From the NCBI RefSeq assembly GCF_002751875.1, contig NZ_NMZM01000005.1, forward strand, positions 1-64,000: DNA of 64,000 nucleotides, given 5' to 3'. The stretch is from Oceaniglobus indicus. GTDB lineage: Bacteria; Pseudomonadota; Alphaproteobacteria; Rhodobacterales; Rhodobacteraceae. This document shows, piece after piece, positions 35,311-44,462 of the stretch (its first letter is position 1; each line of letters begins with the position of its first letter). Both the position numbers and the translations under genes were made by a program. Under the pieces are notes generated by a model. That model searched no databases. It saw nothing but the letters and a program-made list of their open reading frames with translations, and was not told where the DNA came from.

Positions 35311-35903
35311 GTCGCCACCAGGCCGAACGCAAGGGTCCACATCACGACTCCCACCACGGCATCCAGGACGCGCCAGGCCGTTGGGCGCGCGAAGACCGGC
35401 GCGAACAGCCGCGCCCCATAGCCCAGGGCGAAGAAAAACACGAAGGACGCCGTGACGGCCCCGACGCCGAACCACAGCCGGTCCCATCGCGCCGCCACGG
35501 CCCCCAGCAGGACCACCGTATCGAGATAGACATGGGGGTTCAGCCACGTCAGCGCGAGGCAAGTCGCCAGCGCTGCGCGCAGCGATCCGGCACTGGCCTC
35601 GGCGGCCTGCAGCGCACTGGCGCCACGCCATGCCGCCCGGAACGCCAGCGCACCATAGACCGTCAGGAAGGCGGCCCCGGCCCAGCGCATCACCGGCTCG
35701 ATCCAGGGGGCGGCTTCCACCAGCACGCCAAAGCCCGCCACGCCGCTGGCGATCAGCACCGCATCGCTGAGCGCGCAGGTCAGGCAGACGGCGAACACAT
35801 GGGACCGACGCAATCCCTGGCGCAGGACGAAGGCGTTCTGCGCACCGATGGCGAGGATCAAGGAAAGGCCAAGGCCGAAGCCGGCAGCCGTGGATTGAAA
35901 CAT
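35307..35903 (-). CDS. LysE/ArgO-family amino acid exporter
   Basis: The 198-residue protein has six predicted membrane helices and the LysE/ArgO motifs GLSLILAIGAQNAFVLRQGL and TWLNPHVYLDTVVLLG, which mark the arginine/lysine exporter subgroup. It should excrete basic amino acids. It is coupled to the following DMT transporter. The gene is divergent from the RraA-like gene at 36051; no LysR-type regulator (ArgP), often its partner, is adjacent. Confidence 0.92.
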   Translation of the reverse strand: MFQSTAAGFGLGLSLILAIGAQNAFVLRQGLRRSHVFAVCLTCALSDAVLIASGVAGFGVLVEAAPWIEPVMRWAGAAFLTVYGALAFRAAWRGASALQAAEASAGSLRAALATCLALTWLNPHVYLDTVVLLGAVAARWDRLWFGVGAVTASFVFFFALGYGARLFAPVFARPTAWRVLDAVVGVVMWTLAFGLVAT

Positions 35904-36050
35904 GGCACAGGATTACGACCACGTATCGGCGAAAGCCAGCGGCGCATCACAGCTATCGGATTTCTGATCAACTTATACGCACGCATCGGTTTGTCAGGAT
36001 GTGCGCGATCGCCTATCCATGGCCCGATCGCCCGTGAAGGAGAGACCACG

Positions 36051-36746
36051 ATGATTGAAGAGCCCCCCCTGTTGACCGTGCGCCGTCCCGGGCGTCGCCC
36101 GACCGAAGCGCAGATCGCCGCCTTTCGCGACACGCAGACCGGTTTTGTCGCCGATGCGCTTGGCGGTGGCCAGTCGCTGGATGCGGGTATCTGCCCGCTG
36201 GACTTCGGCGGCGGTGCGTCCTCGGTGGCCGGACCCGCCCTGACCGCCGACAACCGGCCCGGCGACGTTCTGGCCACCATGGCGGCGTTGTCGTTCCTGC
36301 AACCGGGCGACGTGTTGATTGTGGCGACCGGTGGACACCAGGGGTGTGCGGCTGCGGGGGACCGGATCGCGGGCATGGCGCAAAACGCGGGCGCCGTGGC
36401 AATGATCACCGATGGTCCGATGCGCGACCTGACCGGCATGGCCGGGGTCGGCCTTCCGGTCTGGTGCACCGGCCTGACGCCGGCATCACCCTATGCCAAG
36501 GGCCCGGCCCGCGTCGGTTTGCCCGTGCAATGCGGTGGCCAGCGGATCGAAACCGGCGACATCATCGTGGCCGACGCCGACGGTGTGGTCGTGGTGCCGT
36601 TCGATCAGATCGACGACGTGATCGAGACCTTGAAACACATCCGCACGATCGAAAGGAAACTCGACGCGGAAGTGGCCGAAGGCCGTATCGAGTTTCCGCA
36701 TATCCCCAGCCTTCTGAAAAGCGACCAGACGAAGTTCGTTGATTAA
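36051..36746 (+). CDS. RraA-like / HMG aldolase family protein
   Basis: The 231-residue protein belongs to the RraA/4-hydroxy-4-methyl-2-oxoglutarate aldolase family: GGHQGCAAAGDRIAGMAQNA, then DGPMRDLTG with the metal-binding and catalytic Arg-Asp pair. Members are divalent-metal aldolases or decarboxylases, or regulators of RNase E in enterobacteria; the conserved R-D suggests an aldolase. A strong AAGGAGA site precedes the ATG. No linked pathway genes are seen, so the substrate is open. Confidence 0.88.
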   Translation: MIEEPPLLTVRRPGRRPTEAQIAAFRDTQTGFVADALGGGQSLDAGICPLDFGGGASSVAGPALTADNRPGDVLATMAALSFLQPGDVLIVATGGHQGCAAAGDRIAGMAQNAGAVAMITDGPMRDLTGMAGVGLPVWCTGLTPASPYAKGPARVGLPVQCGGQRIETGDIIVADADGVVVVPFDQIDDVIETLKHIRTIERKLDAEVAEGRIEFPHIPSLLKSDQTKFVD

Positions 36747-36756
36747 CCAATCCAAA

Positions 36757-36786
36757 CCAGCCCGCGCCACTATCGAAGCGGGCTGG
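36757..36786 (+). terminator. Hairpin after the RraA-like gene
   Basis: CCAGCCCGC (36757-36765) and GCGGGCTGG (36778-36786) form a perfect 9-bp stem with a 12-base loop, ten bases after the stop codon. It is followed by TAAAGACA rather than a T-run, so Rho or RNA processing may assist. Confidence 0.6.
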
Positions 36787-36945
36787 TAAAGACATCTTCG
36801 TGTACGACCGCAATACAGGCTGGTGCTCTCACATCTCGCTTTCTTTAACGAAGACGGCAATTCGCAGCAGCCTCAGTTCGTGCTGCCGATGTAACGACGA
36901 GCGGCACGATCTGTGTTGGTTCCGCGCGCGGCGGCGCAGTCCCGC

Positions 36946-37323
36946 TCAGCTACACGTCATGGGCACGCCTTTTTCCACCACCTTACGCCAATCCGCGCCC
37001 AGTGTCTGGCGCGCGGACAGCGCATTCGACGCTTCGCGCGATCCTTCAGGGATCATCTTGACGATCATGCCCTGCGCGTGTGTCCCTGACCAGCCGTCCA
37101 TGTTGGTCCGATCGTCGGCCAAAATGAACTTGTCTCCCCCTTTGCGGATCACCTCGATCGCGGCAGCCTTGAACGCAACGTTGCGGGCGCCGGAGGGTCC
37201 GCATGCCGGTGCGGCGCTGGTGTCCACCTTGAACGTGTCCCGTGACATCTGCTGAACGGTGGTCTGCGCGCAAGCAGCCAAGAGAATAAGACCTGCGAGC
37301 AGGGTAAGGGTGGTTTTGGGCAT
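36946..37323 (-). CDS. Small predicted lipoprotein
   Basis: The 125-residue protein has a lipoprotein signal (TLTLLAGLILLAACAQT with Cys in the LAAC box), so it should be lipid-anchored. The mature part holds a Cys-containing conserved core (SAAPACGPSGARNVAFKAAA, KFILADDRTNMDGW, and a C-terminal MTCS), suggesting one disulfide. I do not recognise a function. It lies 86 bases downstream of ruvB on the same strand and may have its own promoter. An upstream in-frame ATG at 37473 is rejected because it would bury the signal peptide. Confidence 0.8.
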   Translation of the reverse strand: MPKTTLTLLAGLILLAACAQTTVQQMSRDTFKVDTSAAPACGPSGARNVAFKAAAIEVIRKGGDKFILADDRTNMDGWSGTHAQGMIVKMIPEGSREASNALSARQTLGADWRKVVEKGVPMTCS

Positions 37324-37409
37324 TGGTTTTCCTACGCTATCACATTTAATCACAGGATACCGAAGACCCTTTAACGGTGACCTAAATCTGGCGGAAATTG
37401 GGAAAAACC

Positions 37410-38441
37410 TTACCTCTCGAACAGATCGCTCTGGCCCGGCTTTTGTGGCGGTGCCAGACCCAGATGCGTCCATGCCTTCTGGGCCAGCATGCGGCCGCGA
37501 GGGGTTCGCTGGATCAGACCCTGCTGCAACAGAAAGGGTTCGATCACCTCTTCCAGGGCATCGCGGGATTCCGACAGGGCCGCCGACATGGTTTCGATCC
37601 CCACCGGCCCCCCCTGATAACTGTCGGCCACCAGGTTCAGATATCGCCGGTCGGCGGAATCGAGCCCCAGGTGGTCGACACCCAGCCGTGACAGCGCGGA
37701 ATCCGCGATCTCGCGGGTCAAGGTGCCGTCGCCTTCGACCAGCGCGAAATCGACAACACGGCGCAGCAGGCGCCCCGCGATCCGGGGCGTTCCTCGTGCG
37801 CGCCGCGCGATTTCCCGCGCGCCGTCCGGGGCGGCCTTGATTCCCAGCATCCGCGCGCCGCGCGTGACGATTTCGTGCAATTCGTCCACGGTATAGAACT
37901 GCAACCGGATGGGGATGCCGAAGCGATCGCGCAGCGGCGTCGTCAGCAGGCCCAGGCGCGTCGTCGCCCCCACCAGGGTGAAAGGTTGCAGTTCGATGCG
38001 CACCGTGCGCGCGGCCGGGCCTTCACCGATCACCAGATCCAGCTCGAAATCTTCAAGCGCGGGATACAACACTTCTTCGACAACCGGGTTCAAGCGATGG
38101 ATTTCGTCGATGAACAGAACGTCGCGCTTTTCCAGGTTGGTCAGGATCGCCGCAAGATCACCGGGGCGCGCAAGAACCGGCCCCGAGGTCATGCGAAAGT
38201 TCACGCCCAACTCGCGCGCCATGATCTGCGCCAGCGTGGTCTTGCCCAAACCAGGAGGGCCATGGAACAACGCGTGATCCATCGCCTGCTCGCGCATCCG
38301 GGCGCTTTCGATGAACACCCGCAGGTTCGCGCGCGCCTCGGCCTGGCCGATGAACTCGGACAGCGCCTGGGGCCGGAGCGCGCGATCGGCATCACCGGGC
38401 AATTTTTCCGGGCGCAAGGTCGGATCGGGGCCGTCGCTCAC
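37410..38441 (-). CDS. ruvB: Holliday junction helicase motor RuvB
   Basis: The 343-residue AAA+ protein has Walker [13 protein letters not shown], Walker [12 protein letters not shown], sensor [18 protein letters not shown] and a C-terminal winged-helix DNA-binding domain ([13 protein letters not shown]). Two RuvB rings pull DNA through the RuvA-bound Holliday junction. It follows ruvA by 4 bases in the ruvC-ruvA-ruvB order. Confidence 0.98.
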   Translation of the reverse strand: MSDGPDPTLRPEKLPGDADRALRPQALSEFIGQAEARANLRVFIESARMREQAMDHALFHGPPGLGKTTLAQIMARELGVNFRMTSGPVLARPGDLAAILTNLEKRDVLFIDEIHRLNPVVEEVLYPALEDFELDLVIGEGPAARTVRIELQPFTLVGATTRLGLLTTPLRDRFGIPIRLQFYTVDELHEIVTRGARMLGIKAAPDGAREIARRARGTPRIAGRLLRRVVDFALVEGDGTLTREIADSALSRLGVDHLGLDSADRRYLNLVADSYQGGPVGIETMSAALSESRDALEEVIEPFLLQQGLIQRTPRGRMLAQKAWTHLGLAPPQKPGQSDLFER

Positions 38442-38445
38442 AAGA

Positions 38446-39132
38446 TCATTCCTTCGGGGCCAGCAATTTCAGCGCAGCACGGATCAGGCCCGACGTGTCC
38501 GCCTCAGGGTCGCTGCCGGCGGCCTGCGCCACGGCGCCTGCCGCTTCGCCCGGGGCGTAGCCCAGATTGGACAGCGCCGACAGCGCTTCGGCCTGTGCCA
38601 TTCCGGCATTCGGTTTCGCCGGCTTTCGCGCGCTGCGGTCCGGACCGCCATCAGCGAGTTCGACAACCTGGGCCCCATCGGACGCGGACGAAGGCGCTTC
38701 CCCCGGATCGCTGGCACCCATGGCCATGACGCTTGGCGCCTTGTCCTTCAGTTCATTCACCACCCGCTGGGCGATTTTCGGGCCCACCCCCGGCGCCGCC
38801 CTGACCGAATTCCAGTCACCCAGCGCAATGGCGCGGCCGATCCCCTCGGGGCCGAGAACACCCAGAATGGCCATCGAAGCCTTGGCCCCGATGCCCTGAA
38901 CGCTCATCAGCAGGCGATGCCATTCCTTTTCGACCATCGTCGGAAAGCCGAACAGTTGCAGCAGATCCTCGCGCACCAGAAGTTCGGTGTAAAGCGCGGC
39001 CGGCTGACCGGTGGCCGGCAACCACATCAACGTGCGCTCTGACACATGCACGATATATCCGACCCCGCCGACATCCAGCAGGATGTGATCGGCGCCGCGG
39101 TATCCGATGCGCCCCGACAGACGACCGATCAT
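38446..39132 (-). CDS. ruvA: Holliday junction DNA-binding protein RuvA
   Basis: The 228-residue protein begins [13 protein letters not shown], an OB-fold start, and has the two helix-hairpin-helix segments around [17 protein letters not shown] and [16 protein letters not shown]. It tetramerises on the Holliday junction and positions RuvB. It overlaps ruvC by 4 bases. The region between about residues 140 and 175 is a long, low-complexity linker before domain III (ALKLLAPKE end), longer than in E. coli. Confidence 0.97.
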   Translation of the reverse strand: MIGRLSGRIGYRGADHILLDVGGVGYIVHVSERTLMWLPATGQPAALYTELLVREDLLQLFGFPTMVEKEWHRLLMSVQGIGAKASMAILGVLGPEGIGRAIALGDWNSVRAAPGVGPKIAQRVVNELKDKAPSVMAMGASDPGEAPSSASDGAQVVELADGGPDRSARKPAKPNAGMAQAEALSALSNLGYAPGEAAGAVAQAAGSDPEADTSGLIRAALKLLAPKE

Positions 39133-39641
39133 CGCGCGGATCCCGCCAGGATCGCCGCGTCCAGGCGGCCCGCCGTCTGACAATGAAACGCATGGCAGAT
39201 TGCGATGGCAAGGGCATCGGCCGCGTCCGCACCGACGATTTCGACACCGGGAAGCTGCATCCGAACCATATGTTCCACCTGCCTCTTGTCGGCGTGTCCG
39301 ACGCCGACGACCGTTTTCTTGACCGAGTTGGGGGCATATTCGCCCACCGCCAGCCCGGCCCGCGCGGGAACAAGCAGGGCAATCCCCCGCGCCTGTCCCA
39401 GTTTCAGCGTCCCGACCCCGTCCTTGTTCACGAAGGTTTTCTCGACTGCGGCGGTCGTGGGCGCGAACCTTTCGAGAACCTCGCTCAGTTGATCATGCAA
39501 GGCCAACAGGCGTTCAGCCAGGGTCGCCGCCGCGCTGGTGGTGCAATGACCGTTTCCGACATGGCGCAACCGCGCACCGTCCACATCGATGATGCCCCAT
39601 CCGAGGGTCCGAAGCCCAGGGTCGATTCCCAATACACGCAT
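39129..39641 (-). CDS. ruvC: Holliday junction resolvase RuvC
   Basis: The 170-residue nuclease has its acidic residues in [12 protein letters not shown] (Asp7), [12 protein letters not shown] (Glu near 67) and [14 protein letters not shown] (two Asp). It cuts Holliday junctions symmetrically. The start MRVLGIDPG at 39641 is the family start; sequence upstream to 39851 in the same frame is not conserved. It is first of the ruvCAB operon. Confidence 0.97.
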   Translation of the reverse strand: MRVLGIDPGLRTLGWGIIDVDGARLRHVGNGHCTTSAAATLAERLLALHDQLSEVLERFAPTTAAVEKTFVNKDGVGTLKLGQARGIALLVPARAGLAVGEYAPNSVKKTVVGVGHADKRQVEHMVRMQLPGVEIVGADAADALAIAICHAFHCQTAGRLDAAILAGSAR

Positions 39642-39876
39642 CACGCCCCTGCCTTTGCCCTTTTCGCCAGCAACTAGCACGAAACGCGAACATTCACCAG
39701 CCGCAATGCGGCGAAGGGGAAATATCCGGCGAGGATCGTGACGTTCTGTCGTCGGTCGCGTCGGGCGATCGACACCTTGCAGAAAACGCATGGGTGCCAT
39801 GCGTCCGGACGGCTGGCCACGGCCGCGCGGGACGGCTAGAGGCATGTCCAACTTGGCTTATGTGAAGGACAGGATC

Positions 39877-40068
39877 ATGGCCCATTACCAAACCACCCCC
39901 ACCCTCGGCACCACCACGGGACTGACCCTTGGCAACGCGTTGCACCGGATCGTCGCCACCGTGCGCGACTGGAACCAAAGCCGTGTGACGCGCAAGGCCT
40001 TGTCGAACCTGACCGATCACGAGCTGGACGATATCGGCCTGGTGCGCAGCGACATCGCTTCGTTCTGA
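39877..40068 (+). CDS. DUF1127 small basic protein
   Basis: The 63-residue protein ends with the DUF1127 (YjiS-like) motif LSNLTDHELDDIGLVRSDI. These proteins are common in alphaproteobacteria and some bind RNA or act in stress and phosphate responses, but no molecular function is settled here. The ATG at 39877 has an AAGGACAGG site at good spacing; an ATG at 39844 would give 74 residues. A strong terminator follows. Confidence 0.8.
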   Translation: MAHYQTTPTLGTTTGLTLGNALHRIVATVRDWNQSRVTRKALSNLTDHELDDIGLVRSDIASF

Positions 40069-40090
40069 TCGCACCTTTGCTCGTTATCGC

Positions 40091-40127
40091 AAAAAGCCGC
40101 CGCGCAGGAAATGCGCAGCGGCTTTTT
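40091..40127. terminator. Bidirectional Rho-independent terminator
   Basis: AAAAAGCCGC (40091-40100) and GCGGCTTTTT (40118-40127) form a perfect 10-bp arm with further GCGC pairing inside. T-runs exist on both strands, so it serves the DUF1127 gene and the convergent gene at 40155. Confidence 0.9.
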
Positions 40128-40154
40128 CACTTTCGAGATCGCATATCGCTTGGG

Positions 40155-40508
40155 TCAGCCAAGAAGCGGCATCAGGTTGGCTGCAAGGAACCGGGTCACG
40201 CCGTCGGATTGCATGACGAAGGCGCCGAAACGCTCGAAGATCGAACCGCTGTCCAAGGCGGACAGGCCGATCTCGTATTGCGCCGGTCCGACCGAGGCCA
40301 GCATCACCGCCTTGGCGGCGATGAGGACGATCGCGAAGATCACTGCGCTGCGCACCAGGGCCATCGCCGGGAAGTGGCGGCGGCGGCGCCGGGTGATCAG
40401 GCCATCCGAAGCGATATGAAGGTCTGAATTGCGCGCGACGATCCGGTTGTTGCGACGGATCAACTTGCTGCGCGCGGCAAAGCTTGGCGAGATGATGGCG
40501 TTAGACAT
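40155..40508 (-). CDS. Hypothetical protein with one membrane helix
   Basis: The 117-residue protein has a basic N-terminal half (SKLIRRNNRIVARN and RRRRRHFP) followed by one membrane helix (SAVIFAIVLIAAKAVMLAS) and a short C-terminal domain ending MPLLG. The basic region lies on the cytoplasmic side by the positive-inside rule. Such proteins recur in Rhodobacterales but I know no function. The start MSNAIISPS at 40508 is used; an ATG at 40541 would add eleven residues. It is convergent with the DUF1127 gene across a shared terminator. Confidence 0.7.
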   Translation of the reverse strand: MSNAIISPSFAARSKLIRRNNRIVARNSDLHIASDGLITRRRRRHFPAMALVRSAVIFAIVLIAAKAVMLASVGPAQYEIGLSALDSGSIFERFGAFVMQSDGVTRFLAANLMPLLG

Positions 40509-40634
40509 GACAGCGTCCGACCCTTGGATATCGGCCCCCACCGACAGGACTGTTTATAGACTTCTTTGTGGCCGAACCGGAGAGGAAAAGACGGATTTGG
40601 TCCAAATTTGGACAAAATTGGCTGTTTTCCGGCT

Positions 40635-41501
40635 TCAACGCTGCAATGTCAGCGAAGACCAATCAACAATGTCTTCACGATTGACAAGATTGAAGCCGTT
40701 TTCGAGATAAACGCCGATCACCTCATCGGCCTGTTCGATCAGAAGACCCGAAAGGATCACGAATCCCCCCGGCCGGGTCGCGGCGGCGATTGCCGGTGCC
40801 AGGTCGATCAGCGGACCCTTGAGGATATTGGCGAACACCAGGTCGAAGGGCGCGGCGGCTTGCAGGGCCGGATGGTCGAACCCCGCCGCCTCGATGGTTT
40901 CGACCAGATCGCCGACGCCGTTCAGCGCCGCGTTGGCCGCCGCGACCTCGACCGCGACCGGGTCGATATCGCTGGCGTGGACCCGCCGGCCCCAGACCTT
41001 GGCCGCCGCCATGGCCAGAACCGCCGTGCCACAGCCGATGTCGGCGACCTTTTCCGCCTCGAAGCCGTCGTTCATCAGCCGATCCAGCGCGCGCAGGCAT
41101 CCCAGGGTCGTGCCGTGGTGGCCGGTGCCGAACGCCATTGCCGCCTCGATCAACAGGGCGACGCGACCATCGGGCACCTTATCGGCATCGTGCGAGCCAT
41201 AGACGAAGAATCGCCCCGCCTCGACCGGGACCAATTCGCGCCGCACCTTGGCGACCCAGTCGACCTCGGGCAGTTCGCTGATTGCGAAGGGGCGCGCGCC
41301 ATAGGCAGCGGCCAGCACGGCCAATGCGGTTTCGTCGGGCGCCGCTTCGAAGTATGCGCCGACCTCCCAAAGGCCCGATCCGTCCTCGATCTCGAAGACA
41401 CCCACGCCGGTGGGCTCGGGGGTCAAATCCTCGATCGCGGCGGCAAGGGCTTCGGCCGGCGCGGGTCCGGGCAGGGTTGTCAGGGCGGTGAAGGTGGTCA
41501 C
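40635..41501 (-). CDS. prmA: Ribosomal protein L11 methyltransferase
   Basis: The 288-residue methyltransferase has the S-adenosylmethionine motif VADIGCGTAVLAMAAAK and the catalytic-loop AMAFGTGHHGTT and FANILKGPLIDLAP segments that mark PrmA. It trimethylates lysines and the N-terminus of ribosomal protein L11. The start is a GTG at 41501 with an AAAGGACC site before it; no ATG fits the family start. Confidence 0.93.
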   Translation of the reverse strand: MTTFTALTTLPGPAPAEALAAAIEDLTPEPTGVGVFEIEDGSGLWEVGAYFEAAPDETALAVLAAAYGARPFAISELPEVDWVAKVRRELVPVEAGRFFVYGSHDADKVPDGRVALLIEAAMAFGTGHHGTTLGCLRALDRLMNDGFEAEKVADIGCGTAVLAMAAAKVWGRRVHASDIDPVAVEVAAANAALNGVGDLVETIEAAGFDHPALQAAAPFDLVFANILKGPLIDLAPAIAAATRPGGFVILSGLLIEQADEVIGVYLENGFNLVNREDIVDWSSLTLQR

Positions 41502-41612
41502 GGCAGGTCCTTTCGCGGGCGGCGTTCCCGGCGCCATGCCATGGCGGGCGGTCACGGACAAGGGGCGGCCGCGGGCGTCGGCGCGGGGCGGCCCCCGCGC
41601 CAACCCGTCCGG

Positions 41613-42269
41613 TCAGAGTGTGGCGCCGGTTCCGATCGGACAGGTCACGCCAGTGCCGCCGATCCCGCAATAGCCGCGCGGGTTCTTTTCCAGATACTGC
41701 TGATGATAGGCTTCAGCGAAATAGAAGACCGGGGCGTCGCGGATCTCGGTCGTGATCGCGCCCAATCCGGCCTTCGACAGTTCGGCCCCAAAGGCGGCCT
41801 TGCTGTCTTCCGCGGCTCTCTTCTGCGCGTCCGAAAAGGTATAGATGCCCGAGCGATACTGGGTGCCGGCATCGTTGCCCTGGCGCATACCCTGGGTCGG
41901 ATCGTGGCCTTCCCAGAACGCTTTCAGCAACGCGTCATAGGAAATGACCGCCGGATCATAGACCACGCGCACAACCTCGTTATGGCCGGTCCGCCCGGAA
42001 CACACCTCTTCATAGGTCGGATTGTGGGTATAGCCGCCGCTATAGCCGGCGGCGGTGTTGTAGACACCCGGCAGCTTCCAGAAGATCCGCTCGACCCCCC
42101 AGAAACATCCCATTCCGAACACCGCTTCCTCCATCCCCTCGGGCACCGGTGCCTTCAGCGGACGGTCGAACACGGCGTGGGTTTCAGCCGTCGCGATCGG
42201 CAGGTCTCGCCCCGGCAGGGCTTCGTCCCGGGCGATCATCTGCGTCTTCTTCGTGTCGAACAGGAACAT
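41613..42269 (-). CDS. msrA: Peptide methionine sulfoxide reductase A
   Basis: The 218-residue enzyme has the catalytic GCFWG motif ([13 protein letters not shown]) and [10 protein letters not shown], with further cysteines near the C-terminus ([13 protein letters not shown]) that recycle the active-site Cys. It reduces the S-form of methionine sulfoxide in proteins. It appears as a single gene, between prmA and an MFS gene on the same strand. Confidence 0.97.
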   Translation of the reverse strand: MFLFDTKKTQMIARDEALPGRDLPIATAETHAVFDRPLKAPVPEGMEEAVFGMGCFWGVERIFWKLPGVYNTAAGYSGGYTHNPTYEEVCSGRTGHNEVVRVVYDPAVISYDALLKAFWEGHDPTQGMRQGNDAGTQYRSGIYTFSDAQKRAAEDSKAAFGAELSKAGLGAITTEIRDAPVFYFAEAYHQQYLEKNPRGYCGIGGTGVTCPIGTGATL

Positions 42270-42334
42270 CTGACTCTCCTATCTGGGTTGCGTCAGATAT
42301 AGGGCGGCCGGCCCCACCCTGCCAGTGGCGCGCG

Positions 42335-43564
42335 CTATTCGGCCGGGGTTGGCAGAAGCGGCGCGAACACCGTCTCGCGCCCCTTGACGGGGTGGCGCGG
42401 GATCATCAGCGCCAGCGCCAGCGACGTGGCCGCCATCATCGCCGCCAGAATGAACACCGCCCCCGGCGACGTGATCCAGAGATAGCCCAGCAACGCGGGC
42501 AGGAATACGGCGGCGATGTGGTTGATGGTGAACGCCACGGCGGCGGTGGGCGCGATATCCTGCGGATCGGCGATCTTCTGGAAATAGGTTTTCAACGCAA
42601 AGGCCAGCGCAAAGAACAGATGGTCGATCACATACAGCGTCGCCGCCAGAAGGACGCCCCAGCCGAAATAATAGATGCCGCCATACAACAGGAACACCAC
42701 GACCAGACCGGCATACTCGAACGCCAGGGCCCGGCGTTCCCCGAAATGCGCCACCGCCCGCCCCATGAAAGGCGCGCACAGCATGTTGGCCAGGAAGTTC
42801 ACCAGAAACAGCGCCGTGACCTGATGGACATCGAACCCGAAGCGTTCGACCATCATGAAGGCGGCGAACACCACGAAGATCTGCCGCCGCGCGCCCGACA
42901 TGAACTGCAACGCGTAATACAGCCAGTATCGACGGCGCAGCACGAAGGTCTTCAGTTGCGGATCGGGCGCCTCGAACTGTGGATAGGCCAGCAGGCAGAA
43001 CACCGCGATGGCCGCCGTGATGCCCCCCGATGTCAGGTAAACCACGGCATAGGACAGATCGAACGCCCGCCAGGTCACAACCAGCAATCCATAGGCCAGC
43101 AGGGAAGCGCCCGATCCGGCGGCGACGATCCAGCCCAGGGTCTGCGGCGCCCGGTCCTTGGCGATCCATTGCAATTGCAGCGATTGGTTCACAGTCTCGA
43201 AGTAGTGAAATCCAATGGACGAGATCATCGTGATCGTCAGGATTCCCGCCAGCGACGGAAAGAACGCCGTGACCGCGGTGGCACAGCCCAGCATCAAAAG
43301 CGCCACAAGGCCCAGCACCTGTTCACGCACAAAGATGATTAGCGCGATCACCCCGACGGCCAGAAACCCCGGAATCTCGCGCACCGTGTGCAGCCAGCCG
43401 ATTTCGACGCCGGTAAACCCCGCCGCCTCGATCACGAAGTTGTTGAGCAGGGCAGACCATGTCGCAAACGCGATCGGCATCGCGAAGGCGATCAGCAACA
43501 AAAGCGACGTGGGACGGCGCCAGCGCGGCAAGGATTGCGCGTCGGCAAGGCGGACGGTTCTCAT
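42335..43564 (-). CDS. MFS transporter
   Basis: The 409-residue protein has twelve predicted membrane helices (for example LGLVALLMLGCATAVTAF). It lacks the strict GxLaDrxGrkxxl motif of drug exporters and is not assignable to a substrate. Unusual for the family is the long cytoplasmic loop around PQFEAPDPQLKTFVLRRRYW. It may be co-transcribed with msrA, 65 bases downstream, but no shared function is evident. Confidence 0.82.
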   Translation of the reverse strand: MRTVRLADAQSLPRWRRPTSLLLLIAFAMPIAFATWSALLNNFVIEAAGFTGVEIGWLHTVREIPGFLAVGVIALIIFVREQVLGLVALLMLGCATAVTAFFPSLAGILTITMISSIGFHYFETVNQSLQLQWIAKDRAPQTLGWIVAAGSGASLLAYGLLVVTWRAFDLSYAVVYLTSGGITAAIAVFCLLAYPQFEAPDPQLKTFVLRRRYWLYYALQFMSGARRQIFVVFAAFMMVERFGFDVHQVTALFLVNFLANMLCAPFMGRAVAHFGERRALAFEYAGLVVVFLLYGGIYYFGWGVLLAATLYVIDHLFFALAFALKTYFQKIADPQDIAPTAAVAFTINHIAAVFLPALLGYLWITSPGAVFILAAMMAATSLALALMIPRHPVKGRETVFAPLLPTPAE

Positions 43565-43673
43565 GCCAAAGCGTTACGCCCGCCGCCGCGCAAAAGAAAG
43601 AGCCGGATTCATGATGGAACGAATTCCCCGCCCGCGGTCGTTGACCCCTCAGCCTGACACCTAGGGAAATGAT

Positions 43674-44390
43674 ATGATGAACACGATGACCACAACCGCC
43701 GTCGCAGCCATACTGGCCCTGCCTCTTGCCACCGCCCCGCCGGCCTTGGCGCAGGACACCGGCACGGCCAGCCCGGGCAACACCATGGACCAGAGCCCGC
43801 CCGAAACCGCATCCGACGCGGCGGGCGAGACCCGCGCCGATCCGCTGATCGTGACCGTGGGCGAAACCGAGATCACGGCATCGGATGTGACCGGGGCGAT
43901 TGGATCCCTGCCCCAGAACCTGCAACAACGGCCGGCCGAACAGCTGATCCCGTTCGTTGTCGATCAACTGGTGTTCCGCGCGCTTGTTCTGGAGAGCATC
44001 GCCGCCGATTCCGATGAGGCGAACCAGACCGCATCCGAGGACATGCCATCGACCGAAGGGTCGGAACCCGCGTCGGACGGGGCCGGCACCGGCGGCATGT
44101 CGCAGACGGACAAGGCGCAGCGGATGCAGGCCGACAACGCAGCCGTCAAATCCTTCATGGACGAGCGTATGGAAGGCGTCGTGACCGACGAAAAGGTCCA
44201 GGCCGCCTATGACGCCGCCGCCGAGAAAAGCGAGGCGGAACTGCCGCCGCTGAAAGACGTGCGCCTTCAGATCGAACAGCAGTTGCGCCAGCAGGAACTC
44301 GCCGCGTTGCGCCGCGAACTGGAACAGACGGTCGATATCGTCTTCTACGGTCCCGACGGCAAACCCCGCGACGTCAGCGTCAAACCGTAA
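43674..44390 (+). CDS. SurA-like periplasmic protein without PPIase domain
   Basis: The 238-residue protein starts with a Sec signal peptide ending ALAQDTG. A low-complexity acidic stretch follows, then a SurA/PrsA-type N-terminal chaperone region (VTVGETEITASDVTGAIG, FVVDQLVFRALVLESIA, GVVTDEKVQAAYDAAAE). Where a parvulin domain should follow, the protein passes almost at once to the closing helix (LKDVRLQIEQQLRQQELAAL). It would be a holdase for exported proteins with no isomerase activity, or a stripped PPIase. A GATATG-type start follows an AGGGAAATG; two ATG codons are close together. No client is evident. Confidence 0.75.
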   Translation: MMNTMTTTAVAAILALPLATAPPALAQDTGTASPGNTMDQSPPETASDAAGETRADPLIVTVGETEITASDVTGAIGSLPQNLQQRPAEQLIPFVVDQLVFRALVLESIAADSDEANQTASEDMPSTEGSEPASDGAGTGGMSQTDKAQRMQADNAAVKSFMDERMEGVVTDEKVQAAYDAAAEKSEAELPPLKDVRLQIEQQLRQQELAALRRELEQTVDIVFYGPDGKPRDVSVKP

Positions 44391-44420
44391 CCCGCACCGC
44401 GCGGCCGCGTCGGCGCGCCG

Positions 44421-44452
44421 GGCCGCGCCCCGTGGCCGGGGGCGCGGCCTTT
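44421..44452 (+). terminator. Terminator of the SurA-like gene
   Basis: GGCCGCGCCCC (44421-44431) and GGGGCGCGGCC (44439-44449) form a perfect 11-bp stem followed by TTT. It lies in the gap between convergent genes and also faces the priA stop codon at 44463. Confidence 0.75.
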
Positions 44453-44462
44453 CCATGGAAGA

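Noticed and set aside
38088-38100. GGGTTCAAGCG resembling a tRNA T-arm
   Set aside because: It lies inside ruvB and no acceptor or anticodon arm can be drawn around it.
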